A stretch of 64,000 bases of DNA from Microbacterium lacus. Lineage in GTDB: Bacteria; Actinomycetota; Actinomycetes; Actinomycetales; Microbacteriaceae. Shown piece by piece: positions 27,805 through 37,408 of this stretch. A program made the position numbers and the translations under genes. Numbering within the stretch: position 1 is the stretch's first letter; each line of letters starts with the position of its first letter. Under the pieces are notes generated by a model, which saw nothing but the letters and a program-made list of their open reading frames with translations, made no database searches and had not been told where the DNA came from. Where the stretch lies: assembly GCF_039531105.1 (NCBI RefSeq), contig NZ_BAAAPK010000001.1, positions 1,674,001 to 1,738,000 on the forward strand, read 5' to 3'.

Positions 27805-29910
27805 TTATTCCGCCGCGGATGCGGCCGCGACGGTCTCGCGCGCCGCATCGACGACAGCTTCGGCGGTGATGCCGAACTTCTCGAACAGGGTCTTGTAGTC
27901 AGCCGACGCGCCGAAGTGCTCGATCGAGACGCTCCGACCCTTGTCGCCGACGATGTGGCGCCACGGCATCGCGATGCCCGCTTCGACCGACACCCGGGCG
28001 GTGACGGATGCCGGCAGCACGGACTCGCGGTAGGCGGCATCCTGCTCGTCGAACCACTCGAGCGCGGGTGCCGAGACGACGCGGGCGTTGATGCCCTCGG
28101 CCGCCAGGGTCTCGCGCGCGGCGACCGCGAGCTGGACTTCGGAGCCGGTCGCGATCAGGATCACGTCGGGCGTTCCGTTCGGCGCCTCGGCCAGGACGTA
28201 CGCGCCCTTGACCGCGAGGTCCGCCGAGGCGAACGTGTCGCCGGACGCCTCGCCGTCGCCGCGAGCGAACACGGGGATGTTCTGGCGGGTCAGGGCGATG
28301 CCGGCGGGGCCGGCGTGGCGGCGCAGCATCTCCAGCCACACCACGGCGGTCTCGTTCGCGTCGCCCGGGCGGACCAGGGTGAAGTTCGGGATGGCCCGCA
28401 GCGTCGCGATCTGCTCGATCGGCTGGTGCGTGGGGCCGTCCTCGCCGAGCGCGACGGAGTCGTGCGTCCAGACGAAGATCGACGGGACGTTCATGAGGGC
28501 CGCGAGGCGCACCGGCGGACGCATGTAGTCGCTGAAGATCAGGAACGTCCCCCCGAAAGGACGGGTGGGGCCGTGCAGGACGATGCCGTTCACGATCGCG
28601 CCCATCGCGTGCTCGCGGATGCCGAAATGCAGCACGCGGCCGTACGGGTCACCGGACCACTCGTGCGTGGACCACTGCGCGGGGATGAACGACTTCGCGC
28701 TCTTGATCGTGGTGAGGTTCGACTCGGCGAGGTCGGCGGAGCCGCCCCACAGTTCGGGGAGCTCGGCGGCGAGAGCGTTGATCACGGTGCCGGACGCGGC
28801 GCGGGTCGAGACATCCTTGCCCGCTTCGAACACCGGGAGTGCCGCGGCGATGTCGGTCGGCAGCTCGCGGGCGTTCACGCGATCCCACAGCGCCTTGCGC
28901 TCGGGGCTCGCTTCCGCCCACGCGTCGAACGCGGTCTGCCACTCGGCGTGCGCGGCGGCGCCGCGCTCACCGAGGCCGCGGGTGTGCGCGAGCACGTCCT
29001 CCGCGACGGCGAAGGTCTGCTCGGGGTCGAAGCCGAGGACCTCCTTCGTGGCCTTCAGCTCGTCGGCACCCAGGGCGGAGCCGTGGATCTTCCCGGTGTT
29101 CTGCTTGCCGGGCGAGGGCCAGCCGATGATCGTCTTCAGGATGATCAGCGACGGCTTGTCCGTCTCGCCCTTCGCGGCCTCGATCGCGGCGTACAGCGCG
29201 GCGGCGTCCTCGACGTACTGACCGGTCTTCTTCCAGTCCACCGTCTGCACGTGCCACCCATACGCCTCGTAGCGCTTCGCGACGTCCTCGGTGAAGGCGA
29301 CGTTCGTGTCGTCCTCGATCGAGATCTGGTTCGAGTCGTAGATCGCGATGAGGTTGCCGAGGCTCTGGTGCCCCGCAAGGCTCGACGCCTCCGACGTCAC
29401 GCCTTCTTGCAGGTCGCCGTCGCCGGCGATCACGTACACGAAGTGGTCGAACGGCGACTGGCCCGCGGGGGTCTCCGGGTCGAAGAGCCCGCGCTCGTAG
29501 CGCGCGGCGTACGCGAAACCGACCGACGAGGCCAGACCCTGACCGAGCGGGCCAGTCGTGATCTCCACGCCGTCGGTGTGCCCGAACTCGGGGTGTCCGG
29601 GGGTCTTGGAGCCCCACGTGCGCAGCGCCTTCAGGTCGTCCAGCTCGAGTCCGAAGCCACCGAGGTACAGCTGCACGTACTGCGTGAGCGACGAGTGACC
29701 GGCCGAGAGGATGAACCGGTCGCGCCCGGGCCAATGCACGTCGTTCGGGTCGTGCCGCAGCACGCGCTGGTAGAGCAGGTAGGCGGCCGGGGCGAGGCTC
29801 ATCGCCGTACCCGGGTGACCGTTGCCGACCTTCTCGACCGCGTCCGCCGCCAGCACGCGAGCGGTGTCCACCGCGCGCCGATCGATTTCATCCCAACGCA
29901 GTTCCGACAC
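27805..29910 (-). CDS. tkt: Transketolase
   Basis: Thiamine-diphosphate enzyme moving two-carbon ketol units in the pentose phosphate pathway. The 701-residue product has the substrate-binding GNGHPGTAMSLAPAAYLLYQ, the cofactor motif GDGDLQEGVTSEAS, and TRQNIPVF and LIATGSEVQLAV in the C-terminal domains. It begins at GTG 29910 with AAAGGCGG upstream. It is the first gene of tkt-tal-pgi-zwf-opcA-pgl and is divergent from ctaB, a common actinobacterial arrangement. Confidence 0.97.
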   Translation of the reverse strand: MSELRWDEIDRRAVDTARVLAADAVEKVGNGHPGTAMSLAPAAYLLYQRVLRHDPNDVHWPGRDRFILSAGHSSLTQYVQLYLGGFGLELDDLKALRTWGSKTPGHPEFGHTDGVEITTGPLGQGLASSVGFAYAARYERGLFDPETPAGQSPFDHFVYVIAGDGDLQEGVTSEASSLAGHQSLGNLIAIYDSNQISIEDDTNVAFTEDVAKRYEAYGWHVQTVDWKKTGQYVEDAAALYAAIEAAKGETDKPSLIILKTIIGWPSPGKQNTGKIHGSALGADELKATKEVLGFDPEQTFAVAEDVLAHTRGLGERGAAAHAEWQTAFDAWAEASPERKALWDRVNARELPTDIAAALPVFEAGKDVSTRAASGTVINALAAELPELWGGSADLAESNLTTIKSAKSFIPAQWSTHEWSGDPYGRVLHFGIREHAMGAIVNGIVLHGPTRPFGGTFLIFSDYMRPPVRLAALMNVPSIFVWTHDSVALGEDGPTHQPIEQIATLRAIPNFTLVRPGDANETAVVWLEMLRRHAGPAGIALTRQNIPVFARGDGEASGDTFASADLAVKGAYVLAEAPNGTPDVILIATGSEVQLAVAARETLAAEGINARVVSAPALEWFDEQDAAYRESVLPASVTARVSVEAGIAMPWRHIVGDKGRSVSIEHFGASADYKTLFEKFGITAEAVVDAARETVAAASAAE

Positions 29911-30005
29911 CGGGCCGCCTTTCTCAGAGGGAGTGCACCCTGGGGTGTGCCGACCTCGTCGCAGAAGGCGGAGGAGTCGCCGGCGCTGGGCGCGCGTGTG
30001 GTCTC

Positions 30006-30011
30006 AGCATA
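30006..30011 (-). promoter_or_regulatory. Possible -10 TATGCT of the tkt operon
   Basis: On the minus strand TATGCT lies about 95 nt upstream of the tkt start. No convincing -35 is seen. The 229-bp tkt-ctaB gap holds nothing else I can support besides the ctaB promoter. Confidence 0.35.
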
Positions 30012-30102
30012 GCGAGTGGTGCCGATCGTCCGAGGACGGTTGACACCGTATGACGATGGTGCGCGGGGCCCTGGCGCGGGCGGGAGTGGGTGCCGGATGA
30101 CG

Positions 30103-30108
30103 TAGACT
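30103..30108 (+). promoter_or_regulatory. -10 element TAGACT of ctaB
   Basis: TAGACT lies about 30 nt before the ctaB start, giving a short leader that includes GAGCGGGGAG. Confidence 0.5.
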
Positions 30109-30139
30109 CGAAAGGCTGTTCCAGGCGGTCGAGCGGGGA

Positions 30140-31072
30140 GTGATGGACACCACGATGACTGCGGGCACGTCTGCCCGCGCCGTACGTCCGTCCTCCCTCG
30201 GCCGAACGATCCGGGCGTACATCGCCCTGACCAAGCCCCGGGTCCTCGAGCTTCTGCTCGTGACGACGGTCCCGGTCATGATCCTCGCTGAGGGCGGCTT
30301 CCCGAACGTGTGGCTCGTGCTCGCGACGGTCCTCGGGGGATCCCTGAGCGCGGGATCCGCCGCCGCGTTCAACATGTACCTCGATCGGGACATCGACGCC
30401 CACATGCAGCGCACCGCCGGGCGTCCGCTCGTCACGGGCGAGGTCTCGCCCCGCGGCGCGCTCGTCTTCGCGTGGACGCTGGCGGCGGCATCCACGATCT
30501 GGCTCGCCCTCACGACGAATCTCCTCGCGGCGGGCCTGTCGGCGGCGGCCATCTTCTTCTACGTCGTGATCTACACGATGATCCTCAAGCGACGTACCGA
30601 GCAGAACATCGTCTGGGGCGGCATCGCGGGGTGCTTCCCGGTGCTGATCGGCTGGACCGCGGTGACCGGGTCGCTCGCGTGGCCGCCGGTCATCCTGTTC
30701 GTGCTGGTGTTCCTGTGGACGCCGCCGCACTATTGGCCCCTCTCGATGAAGTACAAGGATCAGTACGACGAGGTGGACGTGCCGATGCTGGGCGCCACGC
30801 GCAACGGTTCGCAGGTGGGTCTGCAGGTCATCCTGTACGCGTGGGCCACGGTCGCCTGCTCGCTGCTGCTGGTCCCGGTGGCCGGGATGGGGCTCGTCTA
30901 CACCGTGTCGGCGGTCGTGTTCGGCGGGTGGTTCATCTACGAATCGCACCGCCTCTACACGCGCGCGGTGCGCGGCACGGAGCCGCGCCCGATGCGGGTC
31001 TTCCACGCGTCGATCACGTACCTCACGCTGCTGTTCGTCGCGATCGCCGTCGATCCGCTGCTGCCGTTCTGA
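30140..31072 (+). CDS. ctaB: Protohaem IX farnesyltransferase (haem O synthase)
   Basis: Adds a farnesyl group to haem B, making haem O for the terminal oxidase. The 310-residue membrane protein has about nine hydrophobic segments, the prenyl-diphosphate-binding [15 protein letters not shown], and the second conserved loop [19 protein letters not shown]. Start: GTG 30140 or ATG 30143 are equally possible. It is divergent from tkt; ctaA, the next enzyme of the pathway, is 2 kb away on the other strand. Confidence 0.95.
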   Translation: MMDTTMTAGTSARAVRPSSLGRTIRAYIALTKPRVLELLLVTTVPVMILAEGGFPNVWLVLATVLGGSLSAGSAAAFNMYLDRDIDAHMQRTAGRPLVTGEVSPRGALVFAWTLAAASTIWLALTTNLLAAGLSAAAIFFYVVIYTMILKRRTEQNIVWGGIAGCFPVLIGWTAVTGSLAWPPVILFVLVFLWTPPHYWPLSMKYKDQYDEVDVPMLGATRNGSQVGLQVILYAWATVACSLLLVPVAGMGLVYTVSAVVFGGWFIYESHRLYTRAVRGTEPRPMRVFHASITYLTLLFVAIAVDPLLPF

Positions 31073-31079
31073 GCCGCGG

Positions 31080-32654
31080 TCAGTTCTCGCGCGGGAACTG
31101 GGCGCGCAGCGCGGTCTCCTCGGCGTCGATGGCCTGCAGAGCCGCGATGATCGCCGGTTCCTGATACCTGCCCTCCTTGCGCGCGGCGAGCACGGCGGCG
31201 CGCTCGGCTTCGAGCATGGCGCTGCGCAGGCGGAATTTCGCCTCCAGGTGCGCCACGGACTCGTCCAGCCCGTATGCGTCGAGCGTCTCCCCGAGGAACC
31301 CGGCGTCGGCGCGCAGCAGATCCACGACCCGTTCCTCGTCGGGGGTGACCGGCGCCCGCTCGAGGACGTCGATGCCGGCCTGCCGTGCCTCCACCATCAG
31401 CAAGCGGCGCTCGTTGAGCTCCTGGGCGAAGCTGGGCTTGGGCAGGTGGAGGGCGCGGATGATCGACGGGAGCAGGAGACCGCCGAGGAGGCTCGCGACG
31501 ACCACGACGAATGCGAGGAACTGCAGATACTCCCGCAGCGGGGTCTCGGGCGGCAGCAGGAACACGGCGGCCAGCGTCACGACACCGCGCACGCCGGCGG
31601 AGGCGACCGCCACCCCGTTGCCCCATGCCCACGCGCGCTCGCGCAGACGCCGCGGCCCCTTGCGGTAGAGCAGAGTCGTGCCCATCACCCACGCGAAGCG
31701 CGACGCGACGAGCGCGAGCAGGATGCCGAGGCAGATGAGGACCGTGTGCCAGAAGCCGGGTCCGGCACTCACCGCCCCCTCGAGGATCGATCGGAGATTC
31801 AGCCCGATGAACAGGAACACCGCGTTCTCGAGCAGGAACTGGATCGTCCGCCAGTTCAGCCGCTCCGCCACACGCGCTTCGGCTGAGGAGACGGCGGGAG
31901 CGCGATAGCCGAGGTACAGCCCCGCGATCACGACGGCGAGCACTCCCGACCCGTGCAGCACGTCGCCGAGCAGGAACGCCGCGAACGGCGTGACCAGCGT
32001 CAGGCTCGTATCCAGCACGGGCGAATGCAACCGCGCACGCACCCACGACACGGTGAACCCCGCCAGGAGACCCACGCCGCCGCCGACGAGCACCGCGATC
32101 GCGAAGTCGAGGCCGACCTGGACGGGCGAGACGACGCTGACGATCGCGGCGATCGCCGCATTCAGGGCGACGAGCGCGGTCGCATCGTTCAGCAGGCTCT
32201 CACCCTCGAGGATCGTCACCACGCGGCGCGGCAGGCCGAGCTTCCCGGCGATCGCGGTGACGGCGATCGCGTCGGTGGGGGCGATCACGGCTGCGAGCGC
32301 GAACGCCGCCGCGAGCGTGATCGAGGGGACGAGGGCGAAGGCCGCGAAGCCGACCGCGACGACCGTGAACGCCACGAGCCCGACCGAGAGCAGCAGGATG
32401 CTGTCCCGACGGGCTCGGACGTCGATGACGGACGTGCGGATCGCCGCCGCGAACAGCAGCGGCGGGAGTATGCCGTACAGGATGAGCTCGGGCTGCACCT
32501 GCACGGGCGGGACGGCGGGGATGAACGAGACCGCCCCGCCGACGATCACCAGGGCGACCGGCGCGGACCACCCGAGCCGGCCGACGACCCCGGTGACCGC
32601 GACGGTGGCGATGACGAAGAGGACGATCCAGGTGATCGTCGCGACCGGGTCCAT
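31080..32654 (-). CDS. Na+/H+ antiporter, CPA1 family
   Basis: Membrane cation/proton exchanger of 524 residues with about 12 hydrophobic segments. Family motifs are visible: PPLLFAAAIRTS, VIAPTDAIAVTAIAGKLGLP with the conserved PTD, LEGESLLNDATALV with the acidic residues essential for transport, and GVRGVVTLAAVFLLP. A charged cytoplasmic tail of about 110 residues follows. ATG 32654 lies 6 nt after GATACT (32666-32661, minus), a slightly degenerate -10, suggesting leaderless transcription. It converges with ctaB, 7 bp apart. Confidence 0.92.
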   Translation of the reverse strand: MDPVATITWIVLFVIATVAVTGVVGRLGWSAPVALVIVGGAVSFIPAVPPVQVQPELILYGILPPLLFAAAIRTSVIDVRARRDSILLLSVGLVAFTVVAVGFAAFALVPSITLAAAFALAAVIAPTDAIAVTAIAGKLGLPRRVVTILEGESLLNDATALVALNAAIAAIVSVVSPVQVGLDFAIAVLVGGGVGLLAGFTVSWVRARLHSPVLDTSLTLVTPFAAFLLGDVLHGSGVLAVVIAGLYLGYRAPAVSSAEARVAERLNWRTIQFLLENAVFLFIGLNLRSILEGAVSAGPGFWHTVLICLGILLALVASRFAWVMGTTLLYRKGPRRLRERAWAWGNGVAVASAGVRGVVTLAAVFLLPPETPLREYLQFLAFVVVVASLLGGLLLPSIIRALHLPKPSFAQELNERRLLMVEARQAGIDVLERAPVTPDEERVVDLLRADAGFLGETLDAYGLDESVAHLEAKFRLRSAMLEAERAAVLAARKEGRYQEPAIIAALQAIDAEETALRAQFPREN

Positions 32655-32684
32655 TCAGCCAGTATCGGGCCCGGCGCGCCGAGA

Positions 32685-33104
32685 TTAGTTCTTGGGCTCT
32701 GCGGTGACGGGCTCGCCGACGACCGGCTCGTCCGCGATCGTGGGCTGCGCGACCGTCGTCGGCTGCTCGGCGGGCGTGACGTCGGCGACGGGCTCGTCAT
32801 CGGCGGACCAGTCCATGGCCTCGATGATCTCGACGTCGGTCACGGGCACGAAGGAGCGGACGACCGCGACGACGAGGGTGAGCGCGAGACCCACGATGCC
32901 GGTGGCGATCAGGATGCCGCCCACGATCGCCCAGACCTGGCCGACGTACACGTCGACCGGAGTGGCGGTGCCGGCGGTCAGGGCCGTCGACATCGTGCCG
33001 AGCGTGCTGACGGTCAGCCACGCGCCGAACGCGACGACGGCGAGGGATCCGACCAGGAGCAGCCAGAACGGGATGCTGCGGATGAGGCTGGGACGAACGG
33101 ACAT
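32685..33104 (-). CDS. Unknown membrane protein with two hydrophobic segments
   Basis: A 139-residue protein of unknown function. It has two strong hydrophobic segments (about 12-33 and 55-80) and a Pro, Glu, Val, Thr-rich C-terminal tail from about residue 105. ATG 33104 has CAGGAGATCTCC upstream as a good ribosome-binding site. It lies downstream of ctaA on the same strand with a 121-bp gap. I cannot link it to haem synthesis beyond position. Confidence 0.75.
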   Translation of the reverse strand: MSVRPSLIRSIPFWLLLVGSLAVVAFGAWLTVSTLGTMSTALTAGTATPVDVYVGQVWAIVGGILIATGIVGLALTLVVAVVRSFVPVTDVEIIEAMDWSADDEPVADVTPAEQPTTVAQPTIADEPVVGEPVTAEPKN

Positions 33105-33225
33105 GGAGATCTCCTGATCTGACGTGGATGATGTGCGGACCCGGGACAGCCTGGCCCCTGGGCCGGAGTCGAACGTATGCGGAACCGATGAACCCGCTAT
33201 GAATGCGACGCCTCGGCGAGAGCCG

Positions 33226-34215
33226 TCAGCGGCCGGCGGACGCGATGGATCCAGCGTACGCCCGGTCCTCCTGGACGAACCCTGCGGGGCGGTTCATGTG
33301 CATCAGGACGGCGGTCATGGCGGCGACGAGGAGGACGGCGAGGACCATGTGGATGTTCACCAGGACGATGGGCAGGCCCGTGCGCGCCTGCCACAGCCCC
33401 ACGACGATCTGGGCGATCTCCACTCCGAGCAGGAGTCCGACCCACAGTCGAAGCCTGAGATCGGGGTCGGTACGCCACGCTCCCGCCAGCAGAAGGACCG
33501 TCGCGGCCAGGAGGGCATACGCGGGCCAGGAATGCACGTGCTGCATGAATTCGGGGTCCAGCCCGTTGCGCGCCGCTCCGCCGTCACCGGCGTGCGGTCC
33601 CGATCCGGTCACGAGGATGCCCACGACGACGGTGACGGCGACCAGGATGCTCGTGAACCAGCTCAGACGCGCGAACCACGTCGGCACCGCGCGTACACGA
33701 GGACCGGGCTGCGCGTAGACCCGGGCGACGAACACGGCGGCGAGGGCGACGAGCACGACGGAGGCGAAGTAGTGCAGGCCGACGACATAGGGGTTGAGGT
33801 TCGTGAGCACCGTGATGCCGCCGATGATCGCCTGCACGGGGACGTACAGACCGATCACCAGGGCGAGCCAGAACAGATCGCGACGCTCGCGGCGCATGCG
33901 CACCACGAACAGGAACGTCACGATCGCGACCGCGACCAGCACGAACGTCAAGACGCGGTTGCCGAACTCGATCACGCCGTGAATGCCCATCTCGGGCGTG
34001 TTCACGAAGGATTCCGGGGTGCAGCGTGGCCACGTGGGGCAGCCGAGACCCGAGCCGGTGAGTCGCACCAGGCCACCCGTGCCCACGATCCCGATCTGCA
34101 CGACCAGCGTCGCCCACGCCGCGATCTTCACGCGCCGATCGACGCGTGACGGAAGCCGATCGCGCACGCGCGCCAGCGGACCGCGACGGGCGGGGGGGAT
34201 CGGGTCGTGGGCCAC
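33226..34215 (-). CDS. ctaA: Haem A synthase
   Basis: Oxidises the haem O methyl group to formyl, yielding haem A for cytochrome c oxidase. The 329-residue protein has eight hydrophobic segments and the COX15/CtaA motifs GGLVRLTGSGLGCPTWPRC, HGVIEFGNRVLTF, GLHYFASVVLVA, and a second half with HVHSWPAYALL and NIHMVLAVLLVA carrying the haem-ligand histidines. GTG 34215 is preferred over upstream starts because AGGAGG lies 9 nt before it. It works with CtaB and, distantly, SURF1. Confidence 0.93.
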   Translation of the reverse strand: MAHDPIPPARRGPLARVRDRLPSRVDRRVKIAAWATLVVQIGIVGTGGLVRLTGSGLGCPTWPRCTPESFVNTPEMGIHGVIEFGNRVLTFVLVAVAIVTFLFVVRMRRERRDLFWLALVIGLYVPVQAIIGGITVLTNLNPYVVGLHYFASVVLVALAAVFVARVYAQPGPRVRAVPTWFARLSWFTSILVAVTVVVGILVTGSGPHAGDGGAARNGLDPEFMQHVHSWPAYALLAATVLLLAGAWRTDPDLRLRLWVGLLLGVEIAQIVVGLWQARTGLPIVLVNIHMVLAVLLVAAMTAVLMHMNRPAGFVQEDRAYAGSIASAGR

Positions 34216-34293
34216 GGGGCCTCGCCTCCTGGGAATGCGCTCCGGGGGGTGCCGGGGAAGGGGCCTGCCATCCGGAGGGAGGCGGGAACCCTG

Positions 34294-34299
34294 TAGAAT
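34294..34299 (+). promoter_or_regulatory. Possible -10 TAGAAT of the suf operon
   Basis: TAGAAT lies about 170 nt before sufB. The resulting leader (about 34306-34467) holds no clear gene or riboswitch that I can recognise, and no sufR repressor gene is present upstream. Confidence 0.4.
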
Positions 34300-34467
34300 C
34301 AACGGGTCGGATGCCGCGCGTCGCGCATCGCATCACCGACAAGTGTAGGCGCGCAGGACGGCGCCAGTGATTGGGCCCACCAAGCGGCATCCTCTCCGGG
34401 AACTCCCTCGGAGGACAAGGAATGCCGGGGCGGATGACACCGTTGTGGCCCGGAGGAGAGTGTGACG

Positions 34468-35886
34468 ATGTCGGATGTCCTGATCGACCGCCCGGAGCTT
34501 GCGAGCCTGGGCCAGTACGAGTTCGGCTGGCACGACGAGGACGCCGCAGGCGCCGTCGCCCAGCGCGGAATCAACGAATCCGTGGTGCGCGGTATCTCCG
34601 CGCTCAAGAGCGAGCCCGAGTGGATGCTCAACACGCGCCTGAAGGGCTACCAGCTGTTCGGACGCAAGCCGATGCCGACGTGGGGTGCCGACCTCAGCGA
34701 GATCGACTTCGACAACATCAAGTACTTCGTGCGCTCGACCGAGAAGCAGGCGGGCTCCTGGGAGGAGCTTCCCGAGGAGATCCGCAACACGTACGAGCGG
34801 CTCGGCATCCCGGAGGCGGAGCGTCAGCGCCTCGTCGCCGGTGTGGCCGCGCAGTACGAGTCCGAGGTCGTCTACCACCAGATCAACGAGCAGCTCGAGG
34901 CGCAGGGTGTCATCTTCATGGACACCGACACCGCGCTGCGCGAGCACCCGGAGTTCTTCGAGGAGTACTTCGGCACGGTGATCCCCGCGGGCGACAACAA
35001 GTTCGCGGCGCTCAACACCGCGGTGTGGTCGGGCGGATCGTTCGTGTACGTGCCCCCGGGTGTGCACGTCGAGATCCCGCTGCAGGCCTACTTCCGGATC
35101 AACACCGAGAACATGGGCCAGTTCGAGCGGACGCTCATCATCGCCGACGAAGGCTCCTACGTGCACTACATCGAAGGATGCACCGCGCCGATCTACAAGA
35201 GCGACTCGCTGCACTCGGCCGTCGTCGAGATCATCGTGAAGAAGAACGCCCGCGTCCGGTACACGACGATCCAGAACTGGTCGAACAACGTGTACAACCT
35301 CGTCACCAAGCGGGCCGTGGCGCACGAGGGCGCGACGATGGAGTGGATCGACGGCAACATCGGCTCGAAGGTCACGATGAAGTACCCGTCCATCTTCCTG
35401 GTCGGCGAGCACGCGAAGGGCGAGACCCTGTCCGTCGCGTTCGCCGGTCCCGGTCAGCACCAGGACGCCGGCGCCAAGATGATCCACATGGCGCCGTACA
35501 CGCAGTCCTCGATCGTCTCCAAGTCGATCGCCCGCGGTGGTGGCCGGGCCGGGTATCGCGGCGAGGTGCGGGTGGACGCGAACGCGCACCACTCTGCCAA
35601 CACCGTGCGCTGCGATGCGCTCCTGGTCGACACGATCTCCCGATCGGACACGTACCCGGCGATCGACATCCGCGTCGACGACGTGCAACTCGGGCACGAG
35701 GCCACCGTCTCGAAGGTCAGTGAGGAACAGCTGTTCTACCTCATGAGCCGCGGCCTGCCCGAGGACGAGGCCATGGCGATGATCGTGCGCGGATTCATCG
35801 AGCCGATCGCCCGCGAACTGCCCATGGAGTACGCCATGGAGCTCAACAAGCTCATCGAGATGGGCATGGAAGGATCGGTCGGCTAG
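34468..35886 (+). CDS. sufB: Fe-S cluster assembly protein SufB
   Basis: Scaffold subunit of the SufBCD complex, on which Fe-S clusters are built. The 472-residue product has the conserved [25 protein letters not shown] region (split family motifs), [19 protein letters not shown] with the cluster-linked cysteine region, and [20 protein letters not shown] at the C-terminus. ATG 34468 (MSDVLIDRP) is chosen; GGAGGAG lies 9 nt upstream, and GTG 34462 is a near alternative. It begins a tight operon with sufD, a Rieske protein and sufC. Confidence 0.97.
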   Translation: MSDVLIDRPELASLGQYEFGWHDEDAAGAVAQRGINESVVRGISALKSEPEWMLNTRLKGYQLFGRKPMPTWGADLSEIDFDNIKYFVRSTEKQAGSWEELPEEIRNTYERLGIPEAERQRLVAGVAAQYESEVVYHQINEQLEAQGVIFMDTDTALREHPEFFEEYFGTVIPAGDNKFAALNTAVWSGGSFVYVPPGVHVEIPLQAYFRINTENMGQFERTLIIADEGSYVHYIEGCTAPIYKSDSLHSAVVEIIVKKNARVRYTTIQNWSNNVYNLVTKRAVAHEGATMEWIDGNIGSKVTMKYPSIFLVGEHAKGETLSVAFAGPGQHQDAGAKMIHMAPYTQSSIVSKSIARGGGRAGYRGEVRVDANAHHSANTVRCDALLVDTISRSDTYPAIDIRVDDVQLGHEATVSKVSEEQLFYLMSRGLPEDEAMAMIVRGFIEPIARELPMEYAMELNKLIEMGMEGSVG

Positions 35887-37071
35887 ATGACGGCCACGAC
35901 GCAGGCGCCCCCCGTGGTGCCGGGTTCCACCGCGCACACAGACGGACGCTGGGTTCCGATCCAGACGCGTTCGGAACGCCCCACGTCCACCGACCCGACC
36001 GACTTCCCGGTCCCCACGGGTCGTGAGGTGAACTGGAAGCACACCCCGACCGATCGGATCGGCGCGCTGTTCGCCGACGAGGCGGGTCCCCACGGTGTTG
36101 TCGAGGTGTCGGTCTCCGCGCCCGACGCCGTCCAGCAGCTCGTCCTGCGCAAGGGAGACGCTCCTCGTGGTGAGGTCTTCGTCCCCGAGGACCGCCCGAG
36201 CGCGATCGCGTGGTCGCACGAGGAGGAGGCCCCGCTGCTGCGGATTCCGGCCGACGTCGAGCTGGACGAGCCCGTCGTGATCGATCTGGTCGGCACCGGC
36301 GGCGTGGCTCACGCGCACGTGATCCTCGAAGCGATGCCGCACTCGCGCGGCACGGTCGTCCTCCGCCATTCCGGGACTGCTCAGCACGCGCAGAACGTCG
36401 AGATCATCGTCCGTGACGGTGCCCACCTGGAGGTCGTCTCCGTCCAGCAGTGGGACGACGACGCCGTGCACCTGTCCGCGCATCAGGCGCGCGTCGATCG
36501 CGACGCCACGCTGCGGCACATCGTGGTCAGCTTCGGCGGCGGCGTCGTGCGGGTGAACCCCAGCGTCGAACTGGCCGGTACCGGCTCGCGCGGTGAACTG
36601 TACGGCCTGAGTTACTCCGACGCCGGGCAGCACCTGGAGAGCCAGGTGTACCTGCACCACAAGGGCGCCGAGACCAGCGGTGACGTGCTCTACAAGGGGG
36701 CACTGCAGGGCGAGGGTGCGCGCAGCGTCTGGATCGGCGACGTGCTGATCGGCCCCGACGCCGTCGGCACCGATTCCTACGAGGCGAACCGCAACCTCGT
36801 GCTGACCGACGGTGCGCGCGCGGATTCGATCCCGAACCTCGAGATCGAGACCGGCGACATCCGGGGCGCGGGCCACGCCAGCGCGACCGGACGCTTCGAC
36901 GACGAGCAGCTCTTCTACCTCCAGTCGCGCGGAATCCGCGAGGACGAAGCACGGCGACTCGTCGTGCTGGGGTTCCTCAGCGACATCGTCCAGCGCATCG
37001 GCATTCCCGAGCTCGAGGCCGAGCTGCACCAGGCCATCGAGCGAGAACTCCAGGAAGGAGCGGCCTCGTGA
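35887..37071 (+). CDS. sufD: Fe-S cluster assembly protein SufD
   Basis: Partner of SufB in the SufBCD scaffold. The 394-residue product is of usual length, with the beta-helix core (HVILEAMPHSRGTVVLRHSG), GAETSGDVLYKGALQGEGARSVW and the C-terminal QLFYLQSRGIREDEARRLVVLGFL block that mirrors SufB. ATG 35887 directly abuts the sufB stop. The last four bases overlap the next gene. Confidence 0.95.
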   Translation: MTATTQAPPVVPGSTAHTDGRWVPIQTRSERPTSTDPTDFPVPTGREVNWKHTPTDRIGALFADEAGPHGVVEVSVSAPDAVQQLVLRKGDAPRGEVFVPEDRPSAIAWSHEEEAPLLRIPADVELDEPVVIDLVGTGGVAHAHVILEAMPHSRGTVVLRHSGTAQHAQNVEIIVRDGAHLEVVSVQQWDDDAVHLSAHQARVDRDATLRHIVVSFGGGVVRVNPSVELAGTGSRGELYGLSYSDAGQHLESQVYLHHKGAETSGDVLYKGALQGEGARSVWIGDVLIGPDAVGTDSYEANRNLVLTDGARADSIPNLEIETGDIRGAGHASATGRFDDEQLFYLQSRGIREDEARRLVVLGFLSDIVQRIGIPELEAELHQAIERELQEGAAS

Positions 37072-37394
37072 CCGCGACCCGTGTCTGCGCCCTGAGTGAG
37101 CTCGAACAGGACTCGGCCCTGCGCGTCGAGGTCGACGGCGTCGCGATCTGCGTCGTGCGCGACTCCAATGACGAGGTCCACGCGATCGGCGACGTCTGCA
37201 CCCACGGTGACATCTCGCTCGCCGAGGGCTTCGTCGACGGCGACACGATCGAATGCTGGGCGCACGGCTCGGCGTTCTCGCTCCTCTCGGGGCGCCCCCT
37301 GAACCTCCCCGCGTACGAGCCGGTCCCGGTCTTCGCGGTCACCATCGACGGCGACGATGTGCTCATCGACCCTGCCGTGAAAAAAGAAGTCTGA
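37068..37394 (+). CDS. Rieske-type ferredoxin of the suf operon
   Basis: A 108-residue Rieske [2Fe-2S] protein of the non-haem oxygenase ferredoxin type. The cluster ligands are CTHGD and CWAHGS (Cys-x-His and Cys-x2-His), about 20 residues apart, inside DVCTHGDISLAEGFVDGD. GTG 37068 overlaps the sufD stop (GTGA). No oxygenase gene is near. Its place inside the suf operon is common in actinobacteria, where it may be an electron donor or a client of cluster assembly; its role is unproven. Confidence 0.93.
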   Translation: MTATRVCALSELEQDSALRVEVDGVAICVVRDSNDEVHAIGDVCTHGDISLAEGFVDGDTIECWAHGSAFSLLSGRPLNLPAYEPVPVFAVTIDGDDVLIDPAVKKEV

Positions 37395-37408
37395 AGGAAG
37401 AAGCCTGC

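Noticed and set aside
30040-30045. TTGACA, an exact -35 hexamer, upstream of ctaB
   Set aside because: No -10 lies 16-18 nt downstream; the plausible ctaB -10 is at 30103, too far away.
31081-31100. Small hairpin (CAGTTC/GAACTG) at the ctaB/antiporter junction as a terminator
   Set aside because: Only 6 bp with an 8-nt loop, mostly inside the antiporter coding end; too weak to call.
33150-33175. Minus-strand GTTCGACTCC resembling a tRNA T-loop, in the ctaA downstream gap
   Set aside because: The flanking bases do not form a T-stem and no acceptor or anticodon arms can be placed around it.
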